Shown here in pieces: positions 47,458 to 59,010 of a stretch of 64,000 nucleotides of DNA. The stretch's first letter is position 1; each line of letters opens with the position of its first letter. Origin of the DNA: Nipponacmea schrenckii (Eukaryota > Mollusca > Gastropoda > Lottiidae); assembly GCA_030562195.1 (NCBI GenBank), contig CM060202.1:29126317-29190316 (forward strand), in the 5' to 3' direction. The notes under the pieces are model-generated. The model had not been told where the DNA came from and did no database searches. It worked only from the letters and a program-made list of their open reading frames with translations. The position numbers and the translations under genes are program-made.

Positions 47458-47529
47458 ATAATTAATAATTATGTAGATGAACATCAAAAAAAGTTGATTT
47501 TGATGTTCATCTACATAATTATTAATTAT
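47458..47529. repeat. Perfect 32-bp inverted repeat with 8-base loop
   Basis: Arms at 47458-47489 and 47498-47529 are exact reverse complements (core 'atgtagatgaacatc' / 'gatgttcatctacat'), separated by 'aaagttga'. It lies about 50 bp beyond a SINE fragment. Transcribed, it would give a near-ideal hairpin. It could be a precursor-like RNA hairpin, a foldback element or a replication-slip product. Confidence 0.92.
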
Positions 47530-47730
47530 TTTTCATTTCAATGATAATGTTCTTTTGTTTGAGTTGCCGTGGTTACTATTTATATTTATATGTATATATT
47601 TGTTATTGTTGTGTATTTGTATCTGTTTGTATAATATAAATTGTATATTTATTTTATTGTATATGCTCTGTAATCTGTCCATCTGAGTGCTTTCGAGTTT
47701 ATTGAAAATATATTTTTATCAAATCTTTTG

Positions 47731-47807
47731 CATAATAATGATGATGATAATTATAATCATTATGATAAATGTGATAATAATGATGAAAATAATGATGATG
47801 ATAATAC
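47731..47807. repeat. Impure ATG/ATA microsatellite
   Basis: Low-complexity 'aatgatgatgataattataa' and 'aataatgatgatgataat' runs; no coding value. Confidence 0.7.
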
Positions 47808-48794
47808 CAAATTTTTATAATGCTTTATACTGCTGTTTCAGGCATTTTATAAAAACTGTATCTTGTATCTGTAATCTATAATTATGATAATTTATTCTAA
47901 AGTTCTTAATTAAAAAACTAATATCTAATCAGCTTGTTGCATGAATCTTATAATTCTGTTTTATATTATATTAATTTTCTTAAGTTCTAAATTTAACAGA
48001 ATTTTTAATTTCACAAAACAAAATTTTGTTGCTTGAATTTTGATTGAATTTGAAAGCTCAAAATTACCATCTCATGTGATCATCAACAGGCTCAAAATCT
48101 CAAACTCAGTCTTATTTCATTCACTCAGACTTACGATAATTTCACTGTTCCAATTATCTTATTGGTCACTAACTAAATTTAATTTTTGATTCTTGCTTTA
48201 TTAATCACAGATTTACCATAGCAAACCCTTTTACTGCAAAAAGATCCAAATCTTGGCCGAATTGACAAAAAACTTTTGTATATGGCATTTAGTAAAGATG
48301 TTGGATAAAATAAACCTATCCTAATGGATTACAATTGCTTACTTTATTTGAGGAACATTTCAACAAGCATTCTCTGGTCTTTTATCTAACATTGATAACC
48401 TTTTGAATTAAGACTTAAATTTGACAAGGTCCTATCTTTAGATAAATGTAGAATTATCTATATACTGATATTAAAAACTTTGCTTTTGCTCATTTTATGA
48501 TATTGATATCAGTCCAGTTTAAATAATCTATATTTATTATTGTCTACCTTTTGGTCATGGAATATGTTATATTATTTATATTTATAACATTAATGATATT
48601 CTTATCTCTTATTTTTATAGAATAAATTCTAAATTAAGTTTGTTTTTATAAAGTGATATCCCATACTGTTAACTAGAGTCCATGTAGCAGTAACCAGTCT
48701 GGACAACAAGTGCTTATACTTACAATATAAGAGCTCAGACAAAAGGGGAGCTAAGAAGATGTTCTATCTATTTGACTAGAGTTTAGGTGCTTTA
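47808..48794. other. No gene seen
   Basis: Very AT-rich sequence without coding or repeat structure that I could support. Confidence 0.4.
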
Positions 48795-49770
48795 TAGATG
48801 TGTTCAGATATACATATTCATCCAGAATTTGCAGTCGTTATTTATCACAACTAAGAATTACAGTCCTTATTTATCCCATATTTATCCCATCTGAGAATTT
48901 ACAGAAGTTATTTATCCTATCTGAGAATTTACAGAAGTTATTTATCCCATCTGAGAATTTACAAAAGTTATTTATCCCACCTGAGAATTTATAGAAGTTA
49001 TTTATCCCATCTGAGAATTAACAGTCGTTATTTATCCCATCTGAGAATTACAGTCGTTATGTATCCCATCTGAGAATTTACAGTCGTTATTTATCGCACC
49101 TTAGAATTACAGTCCTTATTTATCCCATATTTATCCCATCTCATTATTAATAGTCGTTATTTATCCCATCTCAGAATTTACAGCAGTTATTTATCCCACC
49201 TGAGAATTTACAGAGATTATTTATCCCACCTGAGAATTTACAGAGATTATTTATCCCACCTGAGAATTTACAGAGATTATTTATCCCACCTGAGAATTAA
49301 CAGCCGTTATTTATCCCACCTGAGAATGTACAGTCGTTATTTATTCCATCTGAGAATTTACAGTTGTTATTTATCACATCTAAGAATTTAAGACGTTATT
49401 TATCCCTTCTGAGAATTCACAATCGTTATTTATCCCATCTGAGAATTAACAGTTGTTATTTATCACATCTGAGAATTTACAGAAGTTATTTATCCCATCT
49501 GAGAATTCATAGTCGTTTTTTATCCCATCTGAGAATCCAGTCGTTATTTATCCCATCTGAGAATTTACAGACGTTATTTATCCCATCTGAGAAATTACAG
49601 AAGTTATTTATCCCATCTGAGAAATTACAGAAGTTCTTTATCCCATCTGAGAATTTACAGAAGTTATTTATCCCATAGGAGAATTTACAGTCGTTATTGA
49701 TCAAATCGGAGAATTTACAGTCTTTATTTATCAAATTTGAGAATTTAAAGACGTTGTTTATCCTATCAGA
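48795..49770. repeat. Minisatellite, ~30-bp unit, about 32 copies
   Basis: The unit is 'ttatttatcccatctgagaa' + 'tttacagaag', with lengths 27-31 through small indels. Subtypes (acagtcg, acagaag, acagagatt) are clustered, which shows local homogenisation. Open frames across it change frame between copies and are not genes. Confidence 0.92.
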
Positions 49771-50224
49771 TCATTTGCAGGCCATTTCTGTTGAAATTGC
49801 AAGTAGCCGATGACATGCATTGCTCATTGGAGAAAAAGAACTTTGTCCAAACGAAATCTAATCTGGAACTCCTAGCAAATTTAATTACGACACTTTAAAT
49901 GTTATACCTGATGATATCTCTCAAACTACAGATGTCTTGGCATTTTAATAATATATCTGACTTTCTCATTATCTGCATATAAAAATACCAGAATCATTTC
50001 AAATATAAAACTATCCGTTGCCATGGTAACTCTTGTATTTTTCACATTTCAATTAAGAGTCGTTTCAACTTAATTTGTTGTTAGGGTGGGTAATCGTTAT
50101 ATTAGAATTGGTATCATGTAACAATTTATGATTTTGTTGTATTTTTAAATTGGAAACGTTCATGGGTTTTAGTCCGTTGCTTGCTAAGTCGAAGTTCCTT
50201 GTCCGGTGCACGGTGACTTGGTCG
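49771..50224. other. No gene seen
   Basis: Spacer between two minisatellites; nothing supported. Confidence 0.4.
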
Positions 50225-50890
50225 GAAATATGACCACAGTAATAATGGCACAAGGTATTTCAGTAATACGAGCGAAAGGTATTTCGGCCACAATAATAAG
50301 GGCACAAGATGTTTCGGTCACAGTAATACGAGCAAAAGGTATTTCGGTCAATAAAATAAGGGCACAAGTTGTTTCGGTCACAGTAATACGAGCACAAGGT
50401 ATTTCGGTCACAATTATTAGAGCACAAGTTGTTTCGGTCACAGTAATACGAGCAAAAGGTATTTCGGTCAAAAAAATAAGGGCACAAGTTGTTTCGGTCA
50501 CAGTAATACGAGCAAAAGGTATTTCGGTCACAATGATAAGGGCACAAGATGTTTCGGTCACAGTAATACGAGCAAAAGGTATTTCGGTCAATAAAATAAG
50601 GGCACAAGTTGTTTCGGTCACAGTAATACGAGCACAAGGTATTTCGGTCACAATTATTAAAGCACAATGTATTTCAGTCACAGTAATAAAAAGCACAAGG
50701 TTTTTAGGTCACAGTAATAAAGGAACAAGCTATTTTGCTCACATTAATAAGGGCACAATGTATTTCGGTCACAGCGATACAGGCACAAGTAATCTGGTCA
50801 CAGTAATATGGGCATTATGGGCACAAGCTATATTGGTCATAGTTATATGGACACAAGGTATTTCGGTCACAATAATCCAGGCTGGTATTA
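50225..50890. repeat. Minisatellite with 30-bp units in a 60-bp two-unit pattern
   Basis: 'tatttcggtcacagtaatac' + 'gagcaaaagg' alternates with a sister unit containing 'aataagggcacaag(a/t)tg' + 'tttcggtc', so the strongest period is 60 bp, about 11 dimers. The right end (from 50640) degrades. Open frames on both strands follow from 30 being a multiple of three with no stop, and have no start or end structure. Confidence 0.9.
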
Positions 50891-53111
50891 CCGTGACCAA
50901 CTTTTCTATATCCCCGAATCCACAAGATAATAGGGATCTATTTTTCATTCTAATTTATATATCCCTTGTCTGATATGCCGAGAGACAATTGTCCAATATT
51001 CATACATGTATTTAGATCTCTCTACAGCTGGAAATCGTTAATTGTAGGCTAAATTGCTTCAAGTAAACTTTCCCCCATTGCAAACTGTAGATAACCACGT
51101 AACACTCCTATTTTATTTATTAAAAATCATACATACGATACCATCTATTTAATTATTAATACGATTTTTAATAGTTCTAGTGTAATAATTGAACTCAATG
51201 AAGCATGCTAGATTTTATATGGAATGGATCATATATCTCAGGCCCAGCTCACACCACATTGAACAACTTCGAACAATGTGATGCCCGGGTGTTGTAATAT
51301 ATGTTCCAATATTTCGTTAAAAATCTGTTTTAACCTTGCTTTTTATTTGTTCGATTTATTTTTACTTTTGAGAGAATGTCATAACCATCGCTTTCACACG
51401 ACAAATAGGGTTGAAATGGGCAAAGATTAATATATTTATGAAAGTCGTTACTTTGATAAACATGTTCAGCTATTTTAACATCGACTAAATTATATACAGC
51501 TGCCCCCCCCCCTCCATTTTTTTCTTGTATATTCCTTGTATACGGGTGATCGCAGGGGTCAGGCTCTGCTATGTGCAATACAGATGCCTCGTCCTGTGAG
51601 AACCTCCTTAGTGATCAAGGTATCTCCAGTACCAGGTATGCTACCCCCCCCCCCCATCTTTTTGTGTCCGTGTTTATCTCTCTCGATGGTAAAAGTTCAA
51701 AGTATATTTTCCATTTAAGTCCCCACTTCCTTCTAAATCCCGTCAGTTCCCCCCTTCCTTTCAAATTCCCCAGGGGGTCGGGGGAACTGCTTTAGTTCCA
51801 AGGCCTTGATTATTTAGTAAAGTAATAATTCGATATTTACTCCAGTGTAGACGTGGCTTGGCACATGAAATCTGTTTTGTAGAACGGTATGTAACCCAAC
51901 CATTGTTTTAATGACAGTGAATGTATTCGTGTGTGTATTCAACCTTAATAGCGTTTTTATTTATTTTCATCCGGTGTTTGTGACAAAAGTAGGCCAGACT
52001 GAAAGACAGATGATCGGAACTATTGGAAAAAGAATCAAAACACAGGTTTCGTCGTTTATACGACTATATAATACAATGGATTGAGTTTTTTTTAAACACC
52101 ATTGGAAAATACAATAGTTGGATATTGGCGGTGTAAAATATAGACGGACTTTTCGATCATGTTTATGATGGTTGAATGTAGAATCGAGAAAAATGTAAAT
52201 AAGAACGAAAGTGAAAGTAGTTTTACTCTTCTAATGTAAATTCATTGGCTTGAATAATAGATTATTGTGTGGATCATTTAAACTGTAGAAATGGAATAGA
52301 GGTGAGTGTTTTTTTAACCAGTATACATGTATACGCATTATTGAAACAAGACTTGCTTTTGATGTAGGTCCTCTGAGTTAAAAATGTTCTCTAAGCTGTA
52401 TCACACTCCACACTTCACTGAGGAGTAAAATATTCCCTTTCTAGATACTTCTAGATACTGGAGTTTTACGTCTTATCAATCTCTATCTTATCGACTTATC
52501 CTGACGATCGCGTCTGGTGATATACAATGGAATTAATGTAGTACAGGAACGCAGATTGAAATAGGTCAGTTGTCTGGATATACTGTTTAACAACATGTTT
52601 AAGGTTTTACAGATAGGTCATAATCACTGGAAAGATAATTAAATTAATTCCAGTAAAGCCAAACCATTAATAAGAAGTCATTATTTTTGTGAGTACGAAT
52701 TCTTGTGGATTTGTTCTCAGAACCATATTTCAATGTTGACGATCCCCATGAAAAGGGACTGCCCCTCTGACAAAACAATTTTGACATCCTAGCAAATTCA
52801 TATATCTAACCAAGACCCTACCCCCATTGCATGTCCGTATATATTCGTTGCCCACTTATCAATACATCCTGACTACGGACGTATTGCTATGAAATACATT
52901 CAAAATATTATGTAAATCAAAAAGGCAAGAAAATAGACAGAATGGAATATGGACGTTTCAAACTCGAAATCACTGTGTTTTTTAATCAAACTAAGAACAC
53001 GCACAACCTGTCAGATAAATACTTCTATCCAAGTTGAAAAGAAAATTATAATAATCTGATATTTGACAGAGATGTTTTATCAGTAATAATAACATTCAAA
53101 CCGAGATGTTA
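50891..53111. other. No gene seen; two poly-C tracts
   Basis: No supported gene. C runs of about 10-13 bases lie at 51503-51512 and 51644-51655, flanking about 130 bp with somewhat higher G+C that carries short overlapping open frames on both strands. Bases 51018-51062 ('ctacagctggaaatcgttaa' and 'ttgtaggctaa') resemble the SINE middle section. Confidence 0.35.
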
Positions 53112-53141
53112 CCATGTGGTCATGTGGTCATGTGGTCATGT
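53112..53141. repeat. Short tandem repeat (catgtggt-type, 9 bp)
   Basis: 'atgtggtc' is repeated about three to four times in a row ('catgtggtcatgtggtcatg'). Confidence 0.8.
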
Positions 53142-53289
53142 GCTTGATCACCGGAACATAGATCTGTCCATTTGATGCACATGTACTTGTGTATTTTTAG
53201 TATTTTTAGACGAATGGTATACATGTATTGAGATATTATGTATTTTCGATTTTTTTTTTCTTTTTTTTTCCCAATGTATTTCCCCATGG

Positions 53290-53378
53290 GCTCAATGTGA
53301 GACAATACCATGTACTTGTGTATTGGGCCTAATTCTGACCCATGTAAAATAAAGAGTTTATTATTATTATTATTATAA
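53290..53378 (+). mobile_element. Retroelement-like 3' terminus with (TTA)n tail
   Basis: The end 'gtaaaataaagagtttatta' followed by TTA repeats is the same as that on the minus strand at 24042-24110, while sequence further 5' differs. This is consistent with the 3' end of a LINE or LINE-dependent SINE. Confidence 0.45.
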
Positions 53379-54435
53379 CGAACATTCTAAACGAAGGGCA
53401 ATTACGGTCAAAATCACACATCGCTTTAAAAACTGAAAAATCTGAAATTTTTATTCAATTGATATCACTAATAATATCATTCAAAACCAGAGCCGATAAA
53501 CGATAAAATTTCATTCTGAATCACTTTTCTTTCAAATTTGAAACTTACCTTTCAAACAAAAGGATGAAAATCACAAAAAGATATACATGTATTTCATACA
53601 ATTGTATTCTTCAAAACGAGAACCAATAATGATCAAAATCACATCTCTTTAAAGGGATACTGCGTCCTATCATGAAAATAAAATTTCAATTCTCAAGAAT
53701 AGTCAATATGTGAACTATCCTGGTGTCATTAAGTAACAGAATCCCTTATGATCTGGAAAACATACAAAACAAAGTCATTTTTGAAAACGCTTAATCAATT
53801 TATTAAACATTTTTCAATAATCAAATGCATCTTTATGGATAATTACTTAGTTTTTTTGGGTATTTTCATTTAGGTTTTTAAGTAATAATTAGTAATAACA
53901 TTCTAGTTAACAAGGATCGATATTAGAATAACATCACGATATATATGATCAAGTGACAATTTACCATCTCTATGATCATATTGAAGAGTGTTTTCTACTT
54001 TCTTAATAGAATAAAACCATAAAATATCACGTTATCGTCGTTCTACATATTGATTCCAATACTTCATAACCAAGCTAATTTTCCAAAAAGAAAATTTTAA
54101 TAACTTAAAGAGCTATTTAGACGTAAACAATACGTTTCAGTTTGTTAAATTGAGAGTCAAGTTCACATAGAAACTCTTTCAGAATTTGTCTGATGAATTT
54201 TGGTTTCTCTCTTGTAGAGATGTAGACCAGGAACCCAGAGGCATCAGTCTAGATGTAAACCAAGTTTTATATGAATCACTATCTTCAATGTATATAATAA
54301 TATAATAATGGAGCATTTTTGCCTTTACTATATGAGTGTCTCATTTTTATTTTCTGTCTATTTTAATAGGTAGTCCTGTTTCCATTACCTTTAAGCGTGG
54401 TGCCTTTCTGGTGCTGTTGCACCATTGTAGCGATT
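53379..54435. other. No gene seen
   Basis: AT-rich, unassigned sequence. Phrases such as 'aaaatcacatc' and 'caaaacgagaac' recur loosely at about 53410, 53490 and 53620, suggesting an old degenerate duplication. Confidence 0.35.
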
Positions 54436-54713
54436 GCAGAAATCACAAATAAAATGAATTGAGTCTGCACCTTATGGGCTAATATAGACAGGCTTCGCCA
54501 TGCAGTGTGAAATGAGTGAATTATGCCAGGTCAGCGAGGGATCTTTAACGTGCACAGCCTGTTTTGGCCAATCCGAGTGACTAGACGCCTTTTCTTTGTC
54601 AGCCTCTCCACTTGAATCACTGTCAGGCAGTTGCCGAGATCGAACCCTTGATCTTCAGGTTAGCGAGCATGCATCTAACTCACTGAGCCACCGCGCCACT
54701 CGCAGAAACCACA
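54436..54713 (-). mobile_element. Full-length tRNA-derived SINE with target-site duplication
   Basis: The element is 54448-54701 (about 254 bp), read on the minus strand. It is flanked by GCAGAAATCACA (54436-54447) and GCAGAAACCACA (54702-54713), a 12-bp duplication with one change. The head starts GAGTGGCGCGG and carries a Pol III A box TGGCTCAGTGAG (54679-54690) and a B box GGTTCGATCTC (54636-54646), 32 bases apart, as in tRNA-derived SINEs. The body contains the blocks found in all other copies here, and the 3' end is AT-rich (TTCATTTTATTT). Confidence 0.88.
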
Positions 54714-57030
54714 GACGTCTGAGTAAACCATGAATTGTTGCTAATATATCAGTGACCGCGATACAATTTAGAAAACCATTTTACAATCTCTTTAATAATA
54801 TATTCCGTTACTGTTCCACCATTCTAATCTGAACAACGTTGAAAAGTTGAAATGTCACAGAAACCATTACGACTATTAGTCTGGCTTCCATGGTAATATT
54901 TCAATGTCAAAACCGAGTCAAGCCCTCGGAAGCGATACCGACAAAGTCTTAAAACAACTTAAAATAAAAAGTAACACGGAAATGACAATAGAAAATTACT
55001 TTTTTCTCAGCTTGTCTTTGTTCAATGCCAGTACATCAGCCCAATACATTCTTAAATGTGATACTGAGGCAGTCGGTTGTTAAGAGGCTTTGTGAAAATA
55101 TTGAGGTATAAGACCTAGAAATATTGAAACAGTTTCTAAAACATATTGTACCACTCACGCTATGTGATCTTCAGAATACTGACGTATTTCAGCCTGAGAA
55201 CCTACTGAAGTTCCGCCGTCCCATTAACCCAGTAGTTGCTGAAATGTGGGCGTAAAACTACATTCATTTTCTACGGAAGTTCCTAAATAGACCTATGTAG
55301 CTCAGTTTGAATTTAATCAATCCAAATTACACACTTATAATTAAACATAAAGAGTTTGTTTTCAAAAAAGCGTTCATATTACATGATATTATTTCTGTTA
55401 TTTATTACACCCGTGAACTTAAATGGGGTGGGGTTCCTGACCCTAGTTAATGTTTTTTTAAACACATGCTACCCACTCTGCAAGTCAATTTTGTTTAAAG
55501 ATTTCAGTCTAATTCACAATGTTGCTTTTCAGATGTTAACTTTGGTAAATTTATTATGAATTTTATATTTGTTCTTTCTTGTGATGGGGTCCCCTTAGCG
55601 TCGAGCTCGTGGGTTTGGTTCAGCTTGTCCCTACGGTTGTTGATGCTCTGAATGAAACGGGAGGCATCTATTAAGATTTCATCTGAATATCTAATGAGAG
55701 AAACGCCATTTGCTTAATTCTAGTCCACCCGGTTAATCCGGGAAAGACCAATATCGAGAGGTTCGACTAAGGTCCAGCTGGTAGAGAGGATTCTTGTCGA
55801 AAAGAAACTTATGAACCTTAGTTATCCTTGTAAAATATAGTTGTTTCTTTCCTTTCTTTCAATGCTAGCCTAAAGACTTGTATAAAACTACAGTAAACTG
55901 GCAATGAGTGTTTTTATGATAAGAGAGTGTTAAACCCAACTATCAGTAATATGTTTATGTGATAATTCAACTTTTAACAAGTCTGTACTCTTATCAACTC
56001 TTCATCCAATACAGGTAGAGTTAAAACTACTTTGATCTGAAACTTGACTTATTTCTTGTCTTCACTTCCAATCATCTTTCTTCGTACCTGGTTTTCTTCA
56101 GTAGAGGTTGAATTAACTTCAACACAAACTATGTTACTACTTAGTTCTCACTTACAAAATTCGAATTGTAGAAAACCATGTGATGTAAATCCGAGGTTGT
56201 ATTGTTTATGAGACAATCGACTTTTAAGGTAGGGTACCTCTTAGGTTGAAAAAAAGGTAATCTCTAAACCTACCTGGTGTCATGACTATAAGCTAAAATT
56301 TCTCTATAATCCAATAAATCCATAACAATAATTAAAGATCCCTTATACTATCCATTTTAAAACATGCTTAGAAGCGTTTTTCAATAATGACAATAATATG
56401 TAATGGATATATCGTCTTATATAGAGATCCTATTTTATAGTCATGGAACTTGGGGGTCCAACTTACTCCAATGAATATATACTCTTACTGACCTAGTTTG
56501 AGTTTGAGTTTTAGTTTATGTCCATTCTAAGGACCCTCGAAACTGCTTGGGAAGACCATAGCGGTGTTTAAGCTGCTAAAATTCATCTGAGCAGAATTCA
56601 CTTTAAGCGAGCCAATATTACAGGCAGTGTAAATATGTCAAACGAGTACACTATTATGGATATACTAGTGCAAATACGGCTTGCGAGCTTCTAGCAATAC
56701 CACATACCAGTCCTAAAAGTTGTGTTATATGGCTTCATACAGGGAAACGGGGGTTGCTATCATTAACTGTCGGAATCAGTTCCGCTTTACATTGATTTAT
56801 AAAGGCACGGAAATGTTAGAGGAAATGAATTTGTTTCGTGATACAAAACGATTAAAAAGTTGAAGCTAGTGGTTGTAAAAACTTCATCTTTTCGCTTCTT
56901 TACCAATTGGTAAAATGATATATAATATTAACCCTACCAGAGCCCCGATTGCATCAAAGGCGAATGCTTTCTTTAAATAACATGTATATCAGTACTCGGA
57001 TACACTTATTATAGATATAATAATACAATT
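54714..57030. other. No gene seen
   Basis: About 2.3 kb of AT-rich sequence. Short open frames such as 55356-55559 are hydrophobic and of chance length. Nothing is supported. Confidence 0.4.
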
Positions 57031-57290
57031 TATAAAGAAGCACACGATATATACTATTTCTGATATTTATTAACTCAATGTTTCACAAGCTCATACAGGC
57101 AGTGTTATCAAGTGTTATAGAGAATCATTATATATATGCATTTCCTATTTCTGATATTTATTAACTCAATGTTTCACAAGCTCATACAGACAGTGTTATC
57201 AAATGTTATAAAGAAGCATTAGATATATGCATATTCTATTTCTGACTTTTATTAACTCAATGTTTCACATGCTCATACAGGCAGCGTTGT
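57031..57290. repeat. Tandem ~91-bp repeat, 3 copies; empty site of the MITE
   Basis: 'ttaactcaatgtttcacaag' + 'ctcatacaggcagtgttatc' recurs three times at about 91-bp spacing, with 'tttctgatatttat' before it. In reverse complement the unit is the uninterrupted version of the sequence split by the MITE in TLCD5 intron 2: ...cattgag-TTAA-taaatatcagaaatagtat.... Confidence 0.9.
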
Positions 57291-57630
57291 GAATCAAGAG
57301 TTGTATTGTTTTTAACACGACTATTGATTTTGTGACAGATCTGTGAGGAAATTTTTCTTTGTATCATGGAATGTTTTAAATAGTTTATGTTTCTGTCATC
57401 TTAGCGTAAAGCATATTGTTTGTTCTTATTCCTGCTCAGTCTTCTGGAACAGATACTGTCACAAGGCCGAGGTTTGTCAATCTGAATGTATTTTCTTGTC
57501 TCTGATGTTTGTCGCAGACTCACTGCGGCCACAATATCGGCAACGCGGTAATGTGGGAAATGTAACACAAGGTTCATGTCGGCGATATATCATAGTTAAG
57601 TTTCCAAGTTATGTATCTAATTGACAATAT

Positions 57631-58270
57631 TTGTTCCTGCTTGAGATATTTATGTTCATTGTTCCAGTAAATACAGCCTGTATAATTTCATTTATGCCAC
57701 AATACCTCGATATACATATATAACATGCAGTTCGACATAAAACTTCCGTTCTCATTTACATCTTAACAACTGACAATGTAGACTGTACCAGATGTTCCTG
57801 CTTGAGATATACACTGGGTTTATCTTCATTATTCCAGTAGATATGAAGGACTATACGATATCATTTATGTAACAATACCTCAATATAATACAGTATTGTT
57901 CGACATAAAACTTCCGTTCTCATTTACATCTTAACAACTGACAATGTAGACGAAATTGTTCCAGATACACATTGAGTTTATCTTCATGATTCCAACAGAT
58001 ACAGTAAATACGTGTAGGACTATATAATTTCATTTATGCCACAATACCTCGATATACATATATTACAATGTAGTTCGACATAAAACTTCCGTTTTCATTT
58101 ACATCTTAACAACTGACAATGTAGACTGTACCAGATGTCTCTGCTAGAGATATACACTGGGTTTATGCTGATCATTTCAGTAGATAAAGTAGATACCTGT
58201 AACCCTGTATGATTTAATTAAAGCAACAATACCATGATGTATTGCAGTATAGTTAAGATATAAAATTTTC
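57631..58270. repeat. Tandem ~163-bp repeat, about 3.5 copies
   Basis: Blocks 'gttcctgcttgagatat', 'tttcatttatgccacaatac', 'gttcgacataaaacttccgt' and 'catcttaacaactgacaatg' recur in order from 57631, about 57794, 57960 and 58130. The last copy decays after 58200. Confidence 0.85.
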
Positions 58271-58819
58271 ATCTTAAATTAAATGCATGAATAGTAACAG
58301 GTGTTCTCATTGTGTTCACACCGCGTGGTTCATTTCAAGTTCGTGTTGAGAAATAGGCTATTCGATAACTTATTGATTAATGTAGTCGTTTTTTTTATGA
58401 AGAATGAATACAAGGTAAATAAATAATTTTATTTCAATAGATACTAGTTGACATTATAACAATTTAACCTTGGAAATAGATTACGTGGAACCGTGATATT
58501 GGTTCGTATTTAAACCATTGTGTGCCTCGAGCATCCAAGAAGGATATCACAAGTGAAATTAACTATGCAAGTGATGTAAGATTCGAACCCTGGGTGCCTC
58601 GGGACGAGAACCAACCTGTGAACTTGTTAATTCGAACACCAAGTTGTCCTGAAAGCCAGGGTGAGTTATATAAATATTAGATAATTATTTCGCGTAAAAG
58701 TCAGGTGGTGGTCACTGTACTAAGGACATTGTCCATACAGTGTGCAGTGAGGGCAGTTTTGTCAGGACAGAGGCATTGTTCAAATGCTTTATGGTTTATA
58801 CACCCTTCTAAAAAATTAA

Positions 58820-59010
58820 AAAATGAAATGAAATGAATGGAGTTTTACGTCCTACTCTTCTGTACCTTATGGGCTAATGAAGACGGGCAACGCCATGCAG
58901 AGTGCATTGAGGGAATGCAGCATAAGCCTACTCTTTAAGCGATTTCAAACTATTGAGGGTTCTTTACGTGCACAGCCTGTAGCACACGGGACCTCGGTTT
59001 ATTGTCCTAT
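58820..59010 (-). mobile_element. SINE copy lacking the tRNA head
   Basis: The best-preserved body sequence of the family: 'aatgaatggagttttacgtc', 'accttatgggctaatgaaga', 'cgggcaacgccatgcagagt', 'ctttacgtgcacagcctgta' and 'gcacacgggacctcggttta'. It stops at 'ttgtcctatc', so it is 5' truncated. Confidence 0.8.

Noticed and set aside
54636..54690. Possible functional tRNA gene (A and B boxes)
   Set aside because: The boxes belong to the SINE head; the sequence does not form a full cloverleaf with matching acceptor stem and is followed by the SINE body.
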